A stretch of DNA of 64,000 nt from Allobosea sp. CRIB-10 (GCF_900112185.1 NZ_FOKP01000014.1:62001-126000); one strand, 5' to 3'. Positions 17,508 through 27,029 are shown, counted from the first letter of the stretch. Numbers and translations: made by a program. Notes: generated by a model from the sequence alone, not told the origin.

Positions 17508-20500
17508 CTACTCCGCCGGCTGCGGATGCGCCTCGGCCGGGGCATGGCGCGAGCCGTGCTTGGTCCGCGCCATGTAGCTGTAGGCCACCGGCACGACATA
17601 GAGCGTGAGCAGCGTGCCGAAGGTCATGCCGCCGACGATGACCCAGCCGATCTGCGAGCGGCTCTCGGCGCCGGCTCCTTCCGCCAGCGCCAGCGGCACG
17701 GCGCCCAGCACCATCGCGCCCGTCGTCATCAGGATCGGCCGCAGGCGCAGTTCCGCCGCGTCGACCAGGGCGTCGATCATCTCATGCCCCTCCTCGCGCA
17801 GCTGGTTGGTGAATTCGAGGATCAGGATGCCGTGCTTGGTGATCAGGCCGACCAGGGTGATCAGGCCGATCTGGCTGTAGACGTTGAGCGTACCGCCGGC
17901 GAAATAGAGCGCTGCGAGCGCGCCGGTGATCGAGAGCGGCACCGAGACCATGATCACGATCGGATCGACGAAGCTCTCGAACTGCGCCGCCAGCACCAGA
18001 TAGATGAAGCCGAGCGCCAGCAGGAACACCAGGAAGATGCTGGCGCCGGACTGCTTGAACTCGCGGCTCTGGCCGGAATAGTCGGTCTGGAACGAGGCCG
18101 GCAGCACCTTGGCGGCGCCCTGCTCCAGGACGTTCAGCGCATCGCCGAGCGAATAGCCCGGCCCCGGCACGGCGGTGATCGTCGCCGAACGGAGCTGGTT
18201 GAAGCGGATCAGCTCCTTGGGCGCGACGTTCTCCTCGATCTGCACGAGGCTGGAGAGCTGCACCGCCTGGCCGCCGCGGCCCATCAGATAGATCGACTGC
18301 AGCGCCTGCGGCGTGCTGCGCTCGGCGCCGGCGACCTGGAGCATGACGTCGTACTGCTCGCCGTTCATGTTGAAGCGCGTGACCTGGCGGCCACCGAGCA
18401 GCGTTTCCATGGTGCGTCCAATCACGTCGACGCCGACGCCGAGATCGGCGGCGCGCTGGCGGTCGATCGAGACCTTGATCTGCGGCTTGTCGAGGATGAG
18501 GTTGGTCTCGATGTTGGTCAGCGCCGGATTGCCCTGCACCTCGGCGATCAACTTGTCGACGTTCTCCTTGATCGTGACGTAAGGGTCCGAGGAGCGCAGC
18601 ACGAACTCGACCGGCTTGCTGTTGGCGCCACCCTGACCCAGCGAGGGCGGGTTGGTCGCGAACAGGCGGATGCCGGGGATCTGCGACAGGCCCTTGTTGA
18701 TCTCGGCGACGAGATTCTGCTGCTTGCGCTGGCGCTGTTCCCAGGGCTTCAGGCGCGCGAAGGCGATCGCCCGCGTCACATCGGGAAAGCCGACGATGAC
18801 GAGATAGGTCTCGACTTCCTGAATCCTGCTGAAATAGTCCTCGACCCGCCTTGCATAATCGGCGGTGAAGGCCATGGTCGCGCCTTCCGGCGCGACGCCG
18901 ATCGCGGTGATCGTGCCGCGATCCTCGACCGGTGCGAGCTCGGAGCGCAGATTGGTGAAGAACCACCAGCTGCCGCCGGCGACGAGCAGCGCCAGCAGCA
19001 CGATCACCGGCCGGATCGACAGCGCAAAGCGCAGCGAGCGGCGATAGCCGCTGGCGAGCGCCTCGAAGAAGCGCTCCAGGACATTGTAGAGCCAGTTGTG
19101 CTTTTCGTGATGCTTCAGCAGCTTGGCGCACATCATCGGCGTCAGCGTCAGCGCGACGAAGCCCGAGACCAGCACCGCGCCGGCGAGCGTCAGCGCGAAC
19201 TCGACGAAGAGCTTGCCGGTGCGCCCGGTCGAGAACGCCATCGGCGCATAGACCGCGACCAGCGTCAGCGTCATCGCGACGACGGCGAAGGCAATCTCGT
19301 TGATGCCCTTGATCGCGGCCTTGTTCGGCTCCATCCCGTCCTCGATGTGACGGTGGATGTTCTCGAGCACGACGATGGCGTCGTCGACGACGAGGCCGAT
19401 GGCGAGCACCATCGAGAGCAGGGTCAGCGTGTTGACCGTGAAGCCGAGCATATACATCAGCGCGAAGGCGCCGATCAGCGAGACCGGAATCGTGACGAGC
19501 GGGATCAGCGTCGCGCGCAGCGAGCGCAGGAACAGGAAGATGATCAGGACGACGAGGACGACCGCCTCGCCGATCGTGGTGTAGACCGCCTTGATCGAGC
19601 GATCGATGAAGATCGAGGTGTCGTAGGAGGTCGCGATCGCCATGCCGTCGGGCAGGTCTTCGCGGATGCTCGGCAGCGCCGCGACGACGCCCGAGGAGAC
19701 GTCGAGCGGATTCGCCGTCGCCTGCTTGACGATGCCGATCGTCACCGAGGGATTGCCGCGGAACCAGGCGGCGTTGCGTTCCTCGCGGGCCCCGAGCTCG
19801 ACCTTGGCGATGTCGCGCAGCTTCACCGGGAAGCCGTTGGCGTCCTTGACCGTGATCTCGCGGAACTGCTCGGGGGTGTTCAGGCTGGTCTGCGAGAGCA
19901 CCGTGAATTCGCGGTCGTTGCTCTCGATCCGGCCGGACGGGATCTCGACGTTCTGTGCCCGCAGCGCCGCCTCGATCTCCTGGACGGTGATGTTGTAGGC
20001 GGCGAGCCGGGCGCGATCGAGCCAGATGCGCATGGCGTATTGGCGCTGGCCGAGGATGCGGACCTCGGCGACGCCGGTGATGTTCTGGACCCGGTCGGCG
20101 ATGAAGCGGTCGGCGAAATCGGTCAGCTCCAGCGGCGAATGCCGTGAGCTGGTCAGCGACAGATACATCACCGGCTGGGCGTCGGCCTCGACCTTGGCGA
20201 TGATCGGCTCGTCGATCTCGTCGGGCATGCGGCCGCGCACGCGGCTGACGCGGTCGCGCACATCGGAGGCCGCAACGTCCGGATCGACATCGGGGCGGAA
20301 GCGCACCGAGATCTGGCTGCGCTCCTGGCGGCTGGTCGAGTTGATGATCTCGATGCCTTCGATGCCGGCGATCGAGTTCTCCAGGATCTGCGTGACCTGC
20401 GTCTCGATGATCTCGGCGCTGGCGCCGCGATAGGTCGTCTGCACCGAGACGATCGGCTCGTCGATGTTCGGGTATTCGCGCACCGTCAGGCGCGTATAGG

Positions 20501-20582
20501 AGACGAAGCCGATCAGGACGACGAGCAGGCTGAGCACGGTCGAGAGGACCGGCCGGCGGACGAAGAGCTCGAACAGGCTCAT
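17508..20582 (-). CDS. RND efflux pump inner-membrane transporter (HAE1-type)
   Basis: This proton-driven trimeric pump exports drugs or other hydrophobic compounds from the periplasm and inner membrane. The 1024-residue length and architecture (two repeats of six membrane segments with large periplasmic loops) fit the HAE1 subfamily. The N-terminus FVRRPVLSTVLSLLVVLIGF and the proton-relay segment IGLVVDDAIVVLENIHRHIE in the fourth membrane helix are diagnostic. The start overlaps the stop of the adaptor gene by ATGA. No outer-membrane TolC-like gene is next to it. The pair is divergent from a TetR regulator that probably represses it. Substrate cannot be predicted. Confidence 0.95.
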   Translation of the reverse strand: MSLFELFVRRPVLSTVLSLLVVLIGFVSYTRLTVREYPNIDEPIVSVQTTYRGASAEIIETQVTQILENSIAGIEGIEIINSTSRQERSQISVRFRPDVDPDVAASDVRDRVSRVRGRMPDEIDEPIIAKVEADAQPVMYLSLTSSRHSPLELTDFADRFIADRVQNITGVAEVRILGQRQYAMRIWLDRARLAAYNITVQEIEAALRAQNVEIPSGRIESNDREFTVLSQTSLNTPEQFREITVKDANGFPVKLRDIAKVELGAREERNAAWFRGNPSVTIGIVKQATANPLDVSSGVVAALPSIREDLPDGMAIATSYDTSIFIDRSIKAVYTTIGEAVVLVVLIIFLFLRSLRATLIPLVTIPVSLIGAFALMYMLGFTVNTLTLLSMVLAIGLVVDDAIVVLENIHRHIEDGMEPNKAAIKGINEIAFAVVAMTLTLVAVYAPMAFSTGRTGKLFVEFALTLAGAVLVSGFVALTLTPMMCAKLLKHHEKHNWLYNVLERFFEALASGYRRSLRFALSIRPVIVLLALLVAGGSWWFFTNLRSELAPVEDRGTITAIGVAPEGATMAFTADYARRVEDYFSRIQEVETYLVIVGFPDVTRAIAFARLKPWEQRQRKQQNLVAEINKGLSQIPGIRLFATNPPSLGQGGANSKPVEFVLRSSDPYVTIKENVDKLIAEVQGNPALTNIETNLILDKPQIKVSIDRQRAADLGVGVDVIGRTMETLLGGRQVTRFNMNGEQYDVMLQVAGAERSTPQALQSIYLMGRGGQAVQLSSLVQIEENVAPKELIRFNQLRSATITAVPGPGYSLGDALNVLEQGAAKVLPASFQTDYSGQSREFKQSGASIFLVFLLALGFIYLVLAAQFESFVDPIVIMVSVPLSITGALAALYFAGGTLNVYSQIGLITLVGLITKHGILILEFTNQLREEGHEMIDALVDAAELRLRPILMTTGAMVLGAVPLALAEGAGAESRSQIGWVIVGGMTFGTLLTLYVVPVAYSYMARTKHGSRHAPAEAHPQPAE

Positions 20583-21688
20583 CGTTGCACGGCGCCCGGC
20601 AGCGAGCTGGTCTGGACCACGGTCCGTTCCTTGATCGAGACGGTCGAGCCCTCACGCAGGCGCATCTGCCCGGCGGTGACGATCTGCATGCCGGGTTTCA
20701 GGCCCTTGACCACTTCGACCTTGCCGGTCAGGCGCTTGCCGAGCTCGACCGGCATGCGCTTGGCCTTGCCGTTCTCGATGATGAAGACGGTCTTGCTGAG
20801 GCCGTCAGGCACCACCGCCGTCTCCGGCACGACCAGCGCGTTCTCGCGCTTGTCGACCATGATGGTGACGCGGGCGAACAGGCCGGGCTTCAGGACGAGG
20901 TCGGCATTGGGGATGGTGGCGCGCAGCTTGACCGCACGGCCATTGACGTCGACCACCGGATCGATGGCGAAGATCTTGCCGGCGAAGGGCCGGTCCGGCA
21001 CCGCGTCGACCTTGAGCTGGATCGGCTGGCCGACCTTGAGCTGGGTCAGGTAGATCTCGGGCACGCGGAAATCGACCTTGATCGGGTCGATATTGGTCAG
21101 CGTGATCAGCGGCTTGCCGATGGAGACGAAGTCGCCGACGCCCACCGAGCGCAGCCCCACCACGCCGCTGAACGGCGCCTTGATCGTCGCGAAGGCGAGC
21201 TTGGCCTGGGCGAGCTGCAGGCGCGCCTCCTGCGAGGCGAGCTGCGCCGTCGCCTGCTCGAGCGCGACCTGCGTTCCCGCCCCGCGCTGGACCAGCGAGC
21301 GGTTGCGGTCATAAGTGTCGCGGGCGAGCGAGAGATCGGCCTGCGCCTGCTTCAGCTCGGCATCGAGGATCGCGGTATCGAGCATGACCAGCGGCTGATC
21401 CTTGGCGACCCGCTCGCCTTCCCTGAAGCCGAGCGAGACGACCCGGCCGGCGATCTCGGGCGCGATGACGACGGATTCGTCGGCGGCCAGGGTCCCGAGC
21501 GCCTCGACTTCCTCGGCGACGGAGGTGAGCTCGATCGTACCGACTTCGACCGGAATCGCAGCGTTCTGCGCGCCGGCAGCGCCTTGCGCCTTCGCCTGCT
21601 GATTGGGCGCCTTGTATTGATAGCGGTAACCGTAATACCCGCCACCCGCCAGCCCTGCGATCAGGAGAATGAGGAGAAAACGCTTCAT
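20579..21688 (-). CDS. RND efflux periplasmic adaptor (membrane fusion protein)
   Basis: The adaptor bridges the RND pump to an outer-membrane channel. The 369-residue protein starts with a single hydrophobic anchor (FLLILLIAGLAGGGYYGYRY), then a lipoyl-like half in APEIAGRVVSLGFREGERV. A coiled-coil hairpin lies around ELKQAQADLSLARDTYDRN, followed by the second lipoyl half ATIKAPFSGVVGLRSVGVGD. The beta-barrel and membrane-proximal domains occupy the C-terminal third. It overlaps the pump gene by four bases. The 94-bp gap to the divergent TetR gene contains an inverted repeat. Confidence 0.93.
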   Translation of the reverse strand: MKRFLLILLIAGLAGGGYYGYRYQYKAPNQQAKAQGAAGAQNAAIPVEVGTIELTSVAEEVEALGTLAADESVVIAPEIAGRVVSLGFREGERVAKDQPLVMLDTAILDAELKQAQADLSLARDTYDRNRSLVQRGAGTQVALEQATAQLASQEARLQLAQAKLAFATIKAPFSGVVGLRSVGVGDFVSIGKPLITLTNIDPIKVDFRVPEIYLTQLKVGQPIQLKVDAVPDRPFAGKIFAIDPVVDVNGRAVKLRATIPNADLVLKPGLFARVTIMVDKRENALVVPETAVVPDGLSKTVFIIENGKAKRMPVELGKRLTGKVEVVKGLKPGMQIVTAGQMRLREGSTVSIKERTVVQTSSLPGAVQR

Positions 21689-21721
21689 CAGGCTGGACGC
21701 TCCGGTATCACGCGTTTAATT

Positions 21722-21737
21722 TAGACTGGACGGTCTA
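21722..21737. promoter_or_regulatory. Candidate TetR operator between pump operon and regulator
   Basis: TAGAC-TGGACG-GTCTA is a perfect inverted repeat with 5-bp arms lying between the divergent adaptor and tetR genes, about 34 bases before the adaptor start. Position, symmetry and half-site sequence fit TetR/AcrR-type operators. Binding is inferred. Confidence 0.55.
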
Positions 21738-21782
21738 GTTTGATAAGAGCCCTTTAGGGGCACAAGCGTGACGGAATGATGG

Positions 21783-22439
21783 ATGCACGGACGTAACGGC
21801 TCCGCTGCTGCAGAAGCAAGACAGATGCCGGCCGAAAAATCACGGCCGGATAAACATGACGCGATCACCCGAGCCGCTTCGGAAATGTTCCTTGCCGAGG
21901 GCTTCGACCGCGCCAGTCTCGACCAGATCGCCCAGCGCGCCGGCGTCTCGAAGCAGACGATCTACAGCCATTTCGCCGACAAGCAGGCGCTGTTCCTGGC
22001 GATCTGCAGCGAACTCACTGAAAAGCTGACGATTCCGCTGCGCCGCCCACGCAGCGAAACCGGCGATTTGCGCGCCATTCTGCTGCGCCTCGGCGAGGAT
22101 GCGCTGGCGATGATGCTGCACCCGGCCTCGCTCGATCTGCATCGCCTGATCGTCGGCGCCGCCAGCCGTTTTCCCGAATTGGGACAGGCGGCCTACGAGG
22201 CCGGCGCCGGGCGTATGATCTCGGAACTCTCCGTCCTGCTGGAGCAGCGGTCACGATCCGGTGATGGCCTGCTGCGGACGCTGGAACGCGAGGAGGCGGA
22301 CAGGCTCGCCGAGCAGTTCATCGGCATGCTGCGCGGCTTCCACCAGGTCCGCGGCCTGCTCGGCATCGCTCCGGTTCCCGAGGCAGAGCGCAAGGCTTAC
22401 GTCGCCGCCTGCGTCGATCTGCTGCTGCGGGCCGCCTGA
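21783..22439 (+). CDS. TetR/AcrR-family transcriptional regulator
   Basis: The 218-residue protein has an N-terminal TetR helix-turn-helix (ITRAASEMFLAEGFDRASLD, then QRAGVSKQTIYSHFADKQAL, residues about 28-75), followed by a helical ligand-binding domain. It is divergently placed from the RND pump operon across a palindrome, which suggests that it represses the pump and itself and is released by a pump substrate. The ATG at 21783 has ACGGA about eight bases upstream; a second ATG 14 codons later would also leave the DNA-binding domain whole. Confidence 0.93.
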   Translation: MHGRNGSAAAEARQMPAEKSRPDKHDAITRAASEMFLAEGFDRASLDQIAQRAGVSKQTIYSHFADKQALFLAICSELTEKLTIPLRRPRSETGDLRAILLRLGEDALAMMLHPASLDLHRLIVGAASRFPELGQAAYEAGAGRMISELSVLLEQRSRSGDGLLRTLEREEADRLAEQFIGMLRGFHQVRGLLGIAPVPEAERKAYVAACVDLLLRAA

Positions 22440-22525
22440 CGCACCGGCCTGATCCGACAGCGCCAGGCGCTATGGTTGACGGTCCATGACCGACCTTCCG
22501 GCCTGACCGTGCCGGAATGCACCTC

Positions 22526-22543
22526 CTGTCACGGCGCTGTCAT
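22526..22543 (+). promoter_or_regulatory. Pho box upstream of phnC
   Basis: CTGTCAC-GGCG-CTGTCAT gives two 7-base PhoB half-sites in the same orientation at an exact 11-base period, matching the consensus CTGTCAT-N4-CTGTCAT at 13 of 14 positions. It lies 45 bases before the phnC start. This is strong pattern evidence for phosphate-starvation activation of the phosphonate transporter operon by PhoB. Confidence 0.75.
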
Positions 22544-22587
22544 CTACCGCCGATACCGCATCGTCCCGCAATCGCGGGAGAGTGTTG

Positions 22588-23406
22588 ATGCTGCGTATCG
22601 AGGGTCTGACCAAGCGTTTCGGCGGCAAGGCCGCCGTCGACAACGTCACCCTGTCGATTCCGCGCGGCGAGATGGTCGGCATCATCGGCCGCTCGGGCGC
22701 CGGCAAGTCGACCCTGCTGCGCATGCTGAACCGCCTCGCCGACGCCAGCGAAGGCCGCATCCTCAGCGAGGAGCGCGACGTCACCGCCCTGCGCGGCGCG
22801 GCGCTCCGGGCCTGGCGGCGCGACACCGCCATGATCTTCCAGCAGTTCAATCTGGTCGGCCGCCTCGACGTGCTGACCAATGTCCTGCTCGGCCGTCTCA
22901 ATCATCGTTCGGCGGCGCTGACGCTGGTCAAGAGCTTCTCGCAGGACGACAAGGTCCGCGCCATCGCCGCCCTCGAGCGGCTCGACATGGGTCATCTGCT
23001 CGCCCAGCGCGCCGAGACCCTCTCCGGCGGCCAGCAGCAGCGCGTCGCCATCGCCCGCGCGCTGGTGCAGGAGCCGAAGATCATCCTCGCCGACGAGCCG
23101 ATCGCCTCGCTCGACCCGCGCAACACCCAGATCGTCATGGACGCGCTGTTCCGCATCAATCGCGAGGACGGCATCACCGTCATCAGCAATCTCCACCACC
23201 TCGACATCGCCGCCAAGTACTGTGACCGCCTGATCGGCATGGCCGCCGGCAAGGTCGTGTTCGACGGCCCGCCGCATGCGCTGACCAGCGAGATCGCAGC
23301 CGAGCTCTACGGCATCGAGGCCAAGGACGCCGGCGCCGAAGCGCTCGACGCGCTCGAGGCCATCGCGACCTCCGAAGCCAAGCGCGCCAAGCAGAACGTC
23401 GCCTGA
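22588..23406 (+). CDS. phnC: Phosphonate ABC transporter ATPase
   Basis: PhnC is the cytoplasmic ATPase powering phosphonate import. The ATG at 22588 follows GGGAG by seven bases and gives 272 residues; GTG and TTG codons just before are less well placed. Walker A is GRSGAGKST (residues 34-42), the signature is [15 protein letters not shown] and Walker B is [12 protein letters not shown]. The Q-loop reads MIFQQFNLV. It is the first gene of the transporter operon, behind a Pho box, and is followed by phnD and two phnE genes. Confidence 0.95.
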   Translation: MLRIEGLTKRFGGKAAVDNVTLSIPRGEMVGIIGRSGAGKSTLLRMLNRLADASEGRILSEERDVTALRGAALRAWRRDTAMIFQQFNLVGRLDVLTNVLLGRLNHRSAALTLVKSFSQDDKVRAIAALERLDMGHLLAQRAETLSGGQQQRVAIARALVQEPKIILADEPIASLDPRNTQIVMDALFRINREDGITVISNLHHLDIAAKYCDRLIGMAAGKVVFDGPPHALTSEIAAELYGIEAKDAGAEALDALEAIATSEAKRAKQNVA

Positions 23407-23482
23407 GCAAAAGGCGGCACGCCAGAGCCTGCCCTTAAGCCTGCCCCTTCATCAGCAGTATTTTCTCAAAGGAGCACCCACC

Positions 23483-24400
23483 ATGTTGACCCGTCGTCAT
23501 ACGCTTACGCTCGCCGCCGCCGGCCTCGCCGCGTCGCTCGCCGCCCCGGCCTTCGCCCAGGACTGGAAGGCGAAGTATCCCGAGCTCGTCTTCGCGATCA
23601 TCCCGGCCGAGAACGCTTCGGGCGTCGTCGAGCGCTATACCCCCTTCGTGAACTATCTGGCGAAGGAGCTCGGCACCAAGGTCACCCTGCGCATCGCCAA
23701 CGACTACGCCGCGATCATCGAGGGCCAGCGCGCCGGCAACATCCACATCGGCATGTACGGCCCGGCCTCCTTCGCCCGCGCGCTGATGACCGGCGCCAAG
23801 ATCGACGCCTTCGCGATCGAGACCAATCTCGACGGCACCAAGGGCTACTACTCGGTCTTCTACGTGAAGAAGGACTCGCCGTACCAGAAGATCGAGGACC
23901 TCAAGGGCAAGAACCTCGGCCTCGTCGACCCCAACTCGACTTCCGGCAACAACGTCCCGCGCTTCGCGCTCGACGGCATGAAGATCGAGCCCGAGACCTT
24001 CTTCGGCAAGGTCGTCTACACGGGCAGCCATGAGAACGCTGTCATCGCCCTGCAGCAGGGCACCGTCGACATCGCCGCCAACTGGTGGAACGACGAGCAG
24101 GAATCGAACCTGCTGCGCATGGACCGCAAGAAGATGGTCAAGGCCGAGGATTTCCGGATCATCTACAAGTCCGAGCAGATCGTGAACTCGCCGATGGCCT
24201 ATCTCAGCGAGCTGCCGACCGAGCTCAAGGCCAAGATCCGCGACGCGGTGCTGAACCTCGCCACCAAGGACAAGGCCGCCTTCGACAAGATCTATGAAGG
24301 CAAGCAGGGCCCGCTCGTCGCCGTGGACAACAAGGCCTACGACCCGATCATCGAGCTGAACAAGTTCGTCGACGCGCTCCGCAAGAAGAAGTCGTCGTAA
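23483..24400 (+). CDS. phnD: Phosphonate ABC transporter substrate-binding protein
   Basis: PhnD is the periplasmic phosphonate receptor. It has 305 residues with a Sec signal peptide ending near APAFAQ. The mature sequence has the family pattern, including HIGMYGPASFARAL and LGLVDPNSTSGNNVPR, the loop that in known PhnD structures contacts the phosphonate group. Late-domain features are QGTVDIAANWWNDEQE and YKSEQIVNSPMAYL. The ATG follows AAAGGAGCACCCACC, a good ribosome-binding site. A palindromic repeat separates it from phnE. Confidence 0.95.
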   Translation: MLTRRHTLTLAAAGLAASLAAPAFAQDWKAKYPELVFAIIPAENASGVVERYTPFVNYLAKELGTKVTLRIANDYAAIIEGQRAGNIHIGMYGPASFARALMTGAKIDAFAIETNLDGTKGYYSVFYVKKDSPYQKIEDLKGKNLGLVDPNSTSGNNVPRFALDGMKIEPETFFGKVVYTGSHENAVIALQQGTVDIAANWWNDEQESNLLRMDRKKMVKAEDFRIIYKSEQIVNSPMAYLSELPTELKAKIRDAVLNLATKDKAAFDKIYEGKQGPLVAVDNKAYDPIIELNKFVDALRKKKSS

Positions 24401-24411
24401 CTCTGACAGCC

Positions 24412-24486
24412 GTCATGCTCGGGCTTGACCCGAGCATCTCCTGATCGAGATTCTCGGGTCTGCGCTTCGCTCCGCCCGAGAATGAC
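24412..24486. repeat. Dispersed palindromic repeat, copy B (inside the phn transporter operon)
   Basis: The element begins GTCATGCTCGGGCTTGACCC and ends CCCGAGAATGAC, between phnD and phnE. The left stem CTCGGGCTTGACCCGAG resembles that of the other copies, while the right half differs. It could tune mRNA stability so that phnD is made in excess over the permeases. Confidence 0.65.
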
Positions 24487-24540
24487 GCCCAGTCCAGGAC
24501 CGGTAACAGCCGGTCCTGCGACATGTGTGGAAGCGCTCCC

Positions 24541-25422
24541 ATGACACTCGCGATCGATCGCAACAACCCGGCCATCGCCGCCCATGCCGAGCTCTATCGG
24601 CGTGAAATGGCGGCCAAGCGTCTGCAGACGCTGCTTGGCGCGGCCATCTTCGTCGCCTGCGTCGTGCTCGCCGGCATCGGCTCCGAAGTCGACTTCGCGA
24701 AATTCGCCGAGAACGCCTGGCGTTTCCCGAAATACATCCTCGAGACCATGCCGACCCTGCGCTTCGCAACCCTCGGCGCCGACCTCAAGGAATGGTACTG
24801 GGGCCTCAACGGCTGGCTCAAGCTGCTCTGGCAGACGCTCCTGATCGCCTATATCGGCACCGTGCTCGGCGCCGTCGGCGGTTTCCTGCTCTGCTTCACC
24901 GCCGCCAGCAATCTCGGCCGGTCGCACTGGCTGCGCTGGGGCACGCGCCGCTTCCTCGAATTCTGCCGCACCGTCCCCGAGATCGTCTTCGCGCTGATCT
25001 TCGTCATCGCCTTCGGGCTGGGCCCGCTGCCCGGCGTCCTCGCCATCGCCATCCACACCATGGGCGCGATGGGCAAGCTCTTCTCCGAAGTGGTCGAGAA
25101 CATCGACATGAAGCCGGTCGACGGCCTGACCGCGACCGGCGCGAGCTGGTGGCAGACCATCCGCTTCGCAGTGGTGCCGCAAGTGCTGTCGAACTTCGCC
25201 AGCTACGCGCTGCTGCGCTTCGAGATCAATGTCCGCGGCGCCTCGATCATGGGCTTCGTCGGCGCCGGCGGTATCGGACAGGACCTGATCGAGGCGATCC
25301 GCAAATTCTACTTCACCGATGTCAGCGCCATCCTGCTGCTGATCATCGTCACGGTGATGCTGATCGACTATGGCACCGAGCGCCTGCGCCACGCGCTGCT
25401 CAGCCTGGAGCACGGCAAATGA
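24541..25422 (+). CDS. phnE: Phosphonate ABC transporter permease (first PhnE)
   Basis: This is a membrane subunit of the phosphonate importer. The ATG at 24541 gives 293 residues; the frame extends six codons further upstream without a leader or ribosome-binding site. Several membrane segments and the conserved EAA loop region (VDGLTATGASWWQTIRFAVV) are visible, followed by FVGAGGIGQDLIEAIR, characteristic of PhnE. The stop overlaps the start of the second permease gene by ATGA. Two permeases fit a heterodimeric channel. Confidence 0.94.
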   Translation: MTLAIDRNNPAIAAHAELYRREMAAKRLQTLLGAAIFVACVVLAGIGSEVDFAKFAENAWRFPKYILETMPTLRFATLGADLKEWYWGLNGWLKLLWQTLLIAYIGTVLGAVGGFLLCFTAASNLGRSHWLRWGTRRFLEFCRTVPEIVFALIFVIAFGLGPLPGVLAIAIHTMGAMGKLFSEVVENIDMKPVDGLTATGASWWQTIRFAVVPQVLSNFASYALLRFEINVRGASIMGFVGAGGIGQDLIEAIRKFYFTDVSAILLLIIVTVMLIDYGTERLRHALLSLEHGK

Positions 25423-26273
25423 CGCTCGCCCTCTCCGCCGCCGACCGCGCCGCGCTGATCGCCCGCCACAAGGCCGCGATCGACGGTTCCCTCAAGACGA
25501 AGCTTACGACGATCGCCGTCATCGGCGGCCTCGTCGGGCTCTTCCTTTACGGGCTGACCACGCTCGAGACATCGCTCTGGAAGATCATCGCCGGTTTTTC
25601 CAATCTCGGCACTTTCGTCGTGCTGATGCTACCGCCCGACCCCGGCTCGTTCGCCCGCGCCATCATCTTCGTCAAGGCGCTGTTCGAGACCATCGCCATC
25701 GCCTTCCTCGGCACGATCCTGGCGGCGATCCTCGCCTTCCCGCTCGGCTTCCTTGCAGCCAAGAACGTCGTCGCCAACCGCGTTGTGCATTTCCTGGCGC
25801 GCCGCTCGATGGACACGGTGCGCGGCGTCGATGCGCTGATCTGGGCGCTGATCTGGGTCAATGTCGTCGGCCTTGGCCCCTTCGCCGGCATGCTCGCGAT
25901 CATGACCAGCGATCTCGGCGCCTTCGGCAAACTGTTCTCGGAGGCGATCGAATCCGCCGATCGCAAGCCCGTCGAGGGCGTGACCTCGGTCGGTGGCGGC
26001 AAGGCTCATGAGATCCGCTTCGGCCTGATCCCGCAGGTGCTGCCGGTGATCGCCAGCCAGGTGCTCTATTACATCGAGTCGAACACCCGCTCCTCGACCA
26101 TCATCGGCATCGTCGGGGCCGGCGGCATCGGCCTCTACCTCGCCGAGACCATCCGCACGCTCGAATGGCAGCAGGTTTCCTTCCTGATCCTGCTGGTCCT
26201 GGCGGCGGTGACGGCGATCGACTTCCTCTCGAACAGGCTGCGCTTCGCCATCATCGGCAAGCGGGCGGTCTGA
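25419..26273 (+). CDS. phnE2: Phosphonate ABC transporter permease (second PhnE)
   Basis: This second permease subunit (284 residues) overlaps the first by four bases, so translation is coupled. Membrane segments include TTIAVIGGLVGLFLYGLT and ALFETIAIAFLGTILAAILA. The EAA loop region reads PVEGVTSVGGGKAHEIRFG, followed by GIVGAGGIGLYLAETIR. It ends nine bases before the convergent phnF stop. Its divergence from the first copy suggests an old duplication and a heterodimer rather than a redundant copy. Confidence 0.93.
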   Translation: MTLALSAADRAALIARHKAAIDGSLKTKLTTIAVIGGLVGLFLYGLTTLETSLWKIIAGFSNLGTFVVLMLPPDPGSFARAIIFVKALFETIAIAFLGTILAAILAFPLGFLAAKNVVANRVVHFLARRSMDTVRGVDALIWALIWVNVVGLGPFAGMLAIMTSDLGAFGKLFSEAIESADRKPVEGVTSVGGGKAHEIRFGLIPQVLPVIASQVLYYIESNTRSSTIIGIVGAGGIGLYLAETIRTLEWQQVSFLILLVLAAVTAIDFLSNRLRFAIIGKRAV

Positions 26274-26282
26274 GCCCGGCGG

Positions 26283-27029
26283 TCAGTCGCCGAAGGGCTC
26301 GACCACCATCTCCATCCGCTCGCCGGCGAAGACGCTGTTGACGATGTGGATCGGGGTCAGGTCGGGCAGCGCATCGAGCGCATCGGAGGTCAGCACCGCC
26401 GCGCCCGGCTCGATCCTGAGCAGGGCCGCCTCGCGCTCGCTGGCCAGCCGTGCCGCCAGCCGGGTCGAGCGCCGGACATAGTCGGCGATGCCGCAGGCCT
26501 TGAAGGCGGCTGTGATCGACGAGCCCGCCTCGGTCAGGATCTCGTCGAAGCGCGGGAAGCGCGCGACGCTGAGATAGTGGATGCCGGTGCCCACAGGCGT
26601 GCCACCGGCCCGGCTCAGGGTCTCGATCGCCCAGAGCGATGTGCCCACAGGCAGGCCGAGCAGCATGCAATGCTCCGCCTCGCCGACAACGACTTCCGAG
26701 GCCAGCACTGCGCCCGATACCGCGATACCCGCAGCGCCAAAGTTGGTGCGCATGCTGACGCGGCGGCCGAGCTTGTAGGGGAAGCGCGGCGCCGTCACCT
26801 GCGTGCCGCGGCCGCGTGAGACCGTCACCAGCCCGCGCTCGGCCAGATGCCGGAAGGCCTGGCGCACCGTGTGCCGGTGCACGCCATAGCGCTCGGCCAG
26901 CGCAACCGAGGCCGGCAGCGTGTCGCCGGGCTCGTATTCGCCCTGTTCGATCGAGGCCGCCAGCGCGTCGGCGATCCGCCGCCAGGCCGTGCCGCCATCG
27001 CCGCCCTGATTGTCCGGCGTTCCCGTCAT
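26283..27029 (-). CDS. phnF: PhnF-type GntR/HutC transcriptional regulator
   Basis: PhnF is a repressor of phosphonate genes. The ATG at 27029 gives 248 residues; an upstream TTG at 27044 is less likely. The N-terminal winged helix (WRRIADALAASIEQGEYEPG, then AERYGVHRHTVRQAFRHLAE and GRGTQV) is followed by a HutC/UTRA ligand domain with LSRAGGTPVGTGIHYL. It is divergent from phnG and convergent with phnE2. Two GTnTAnAC palindromes lie in the 88-bp gap to phnG, where binding would repress the lyase operon and phnF itself. The ligand is not known from sequence. Confidence 0.92.
   Translation of the reverse strand: MTGTPDNQGGDGGTAWRRIADALAASIEQGEYEPGDTLPASVALAERYGVHRHTVRQAFRHLAERGLVTVSRGRGTQVTAPRFPYKLGRRVSMRTNFGAAGIAVSGAVLASEVVVGEAEHCMLLGLPVGTSLWAIETLSRAGGTPVGTGIHYLSVARFPRFDEILTEAGSSITAAFKACGIADYVRRSTRLAARLASEREAALLRIEPGAAVLTSDALDALPDLTPIHIVNSVFAGERMEMVVEPFGD

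Noticed and set aside
17526..20147. Very long open frame (873 codons) on the plus strand opposite the RND pump gene
   Set aside because: It is antisense to a clearly conserved transporter and its composition (runs of Asp, Arg, Gln and His) is what GC-rich antisense frames give. There is no signal, motif or ribosome-binding site.
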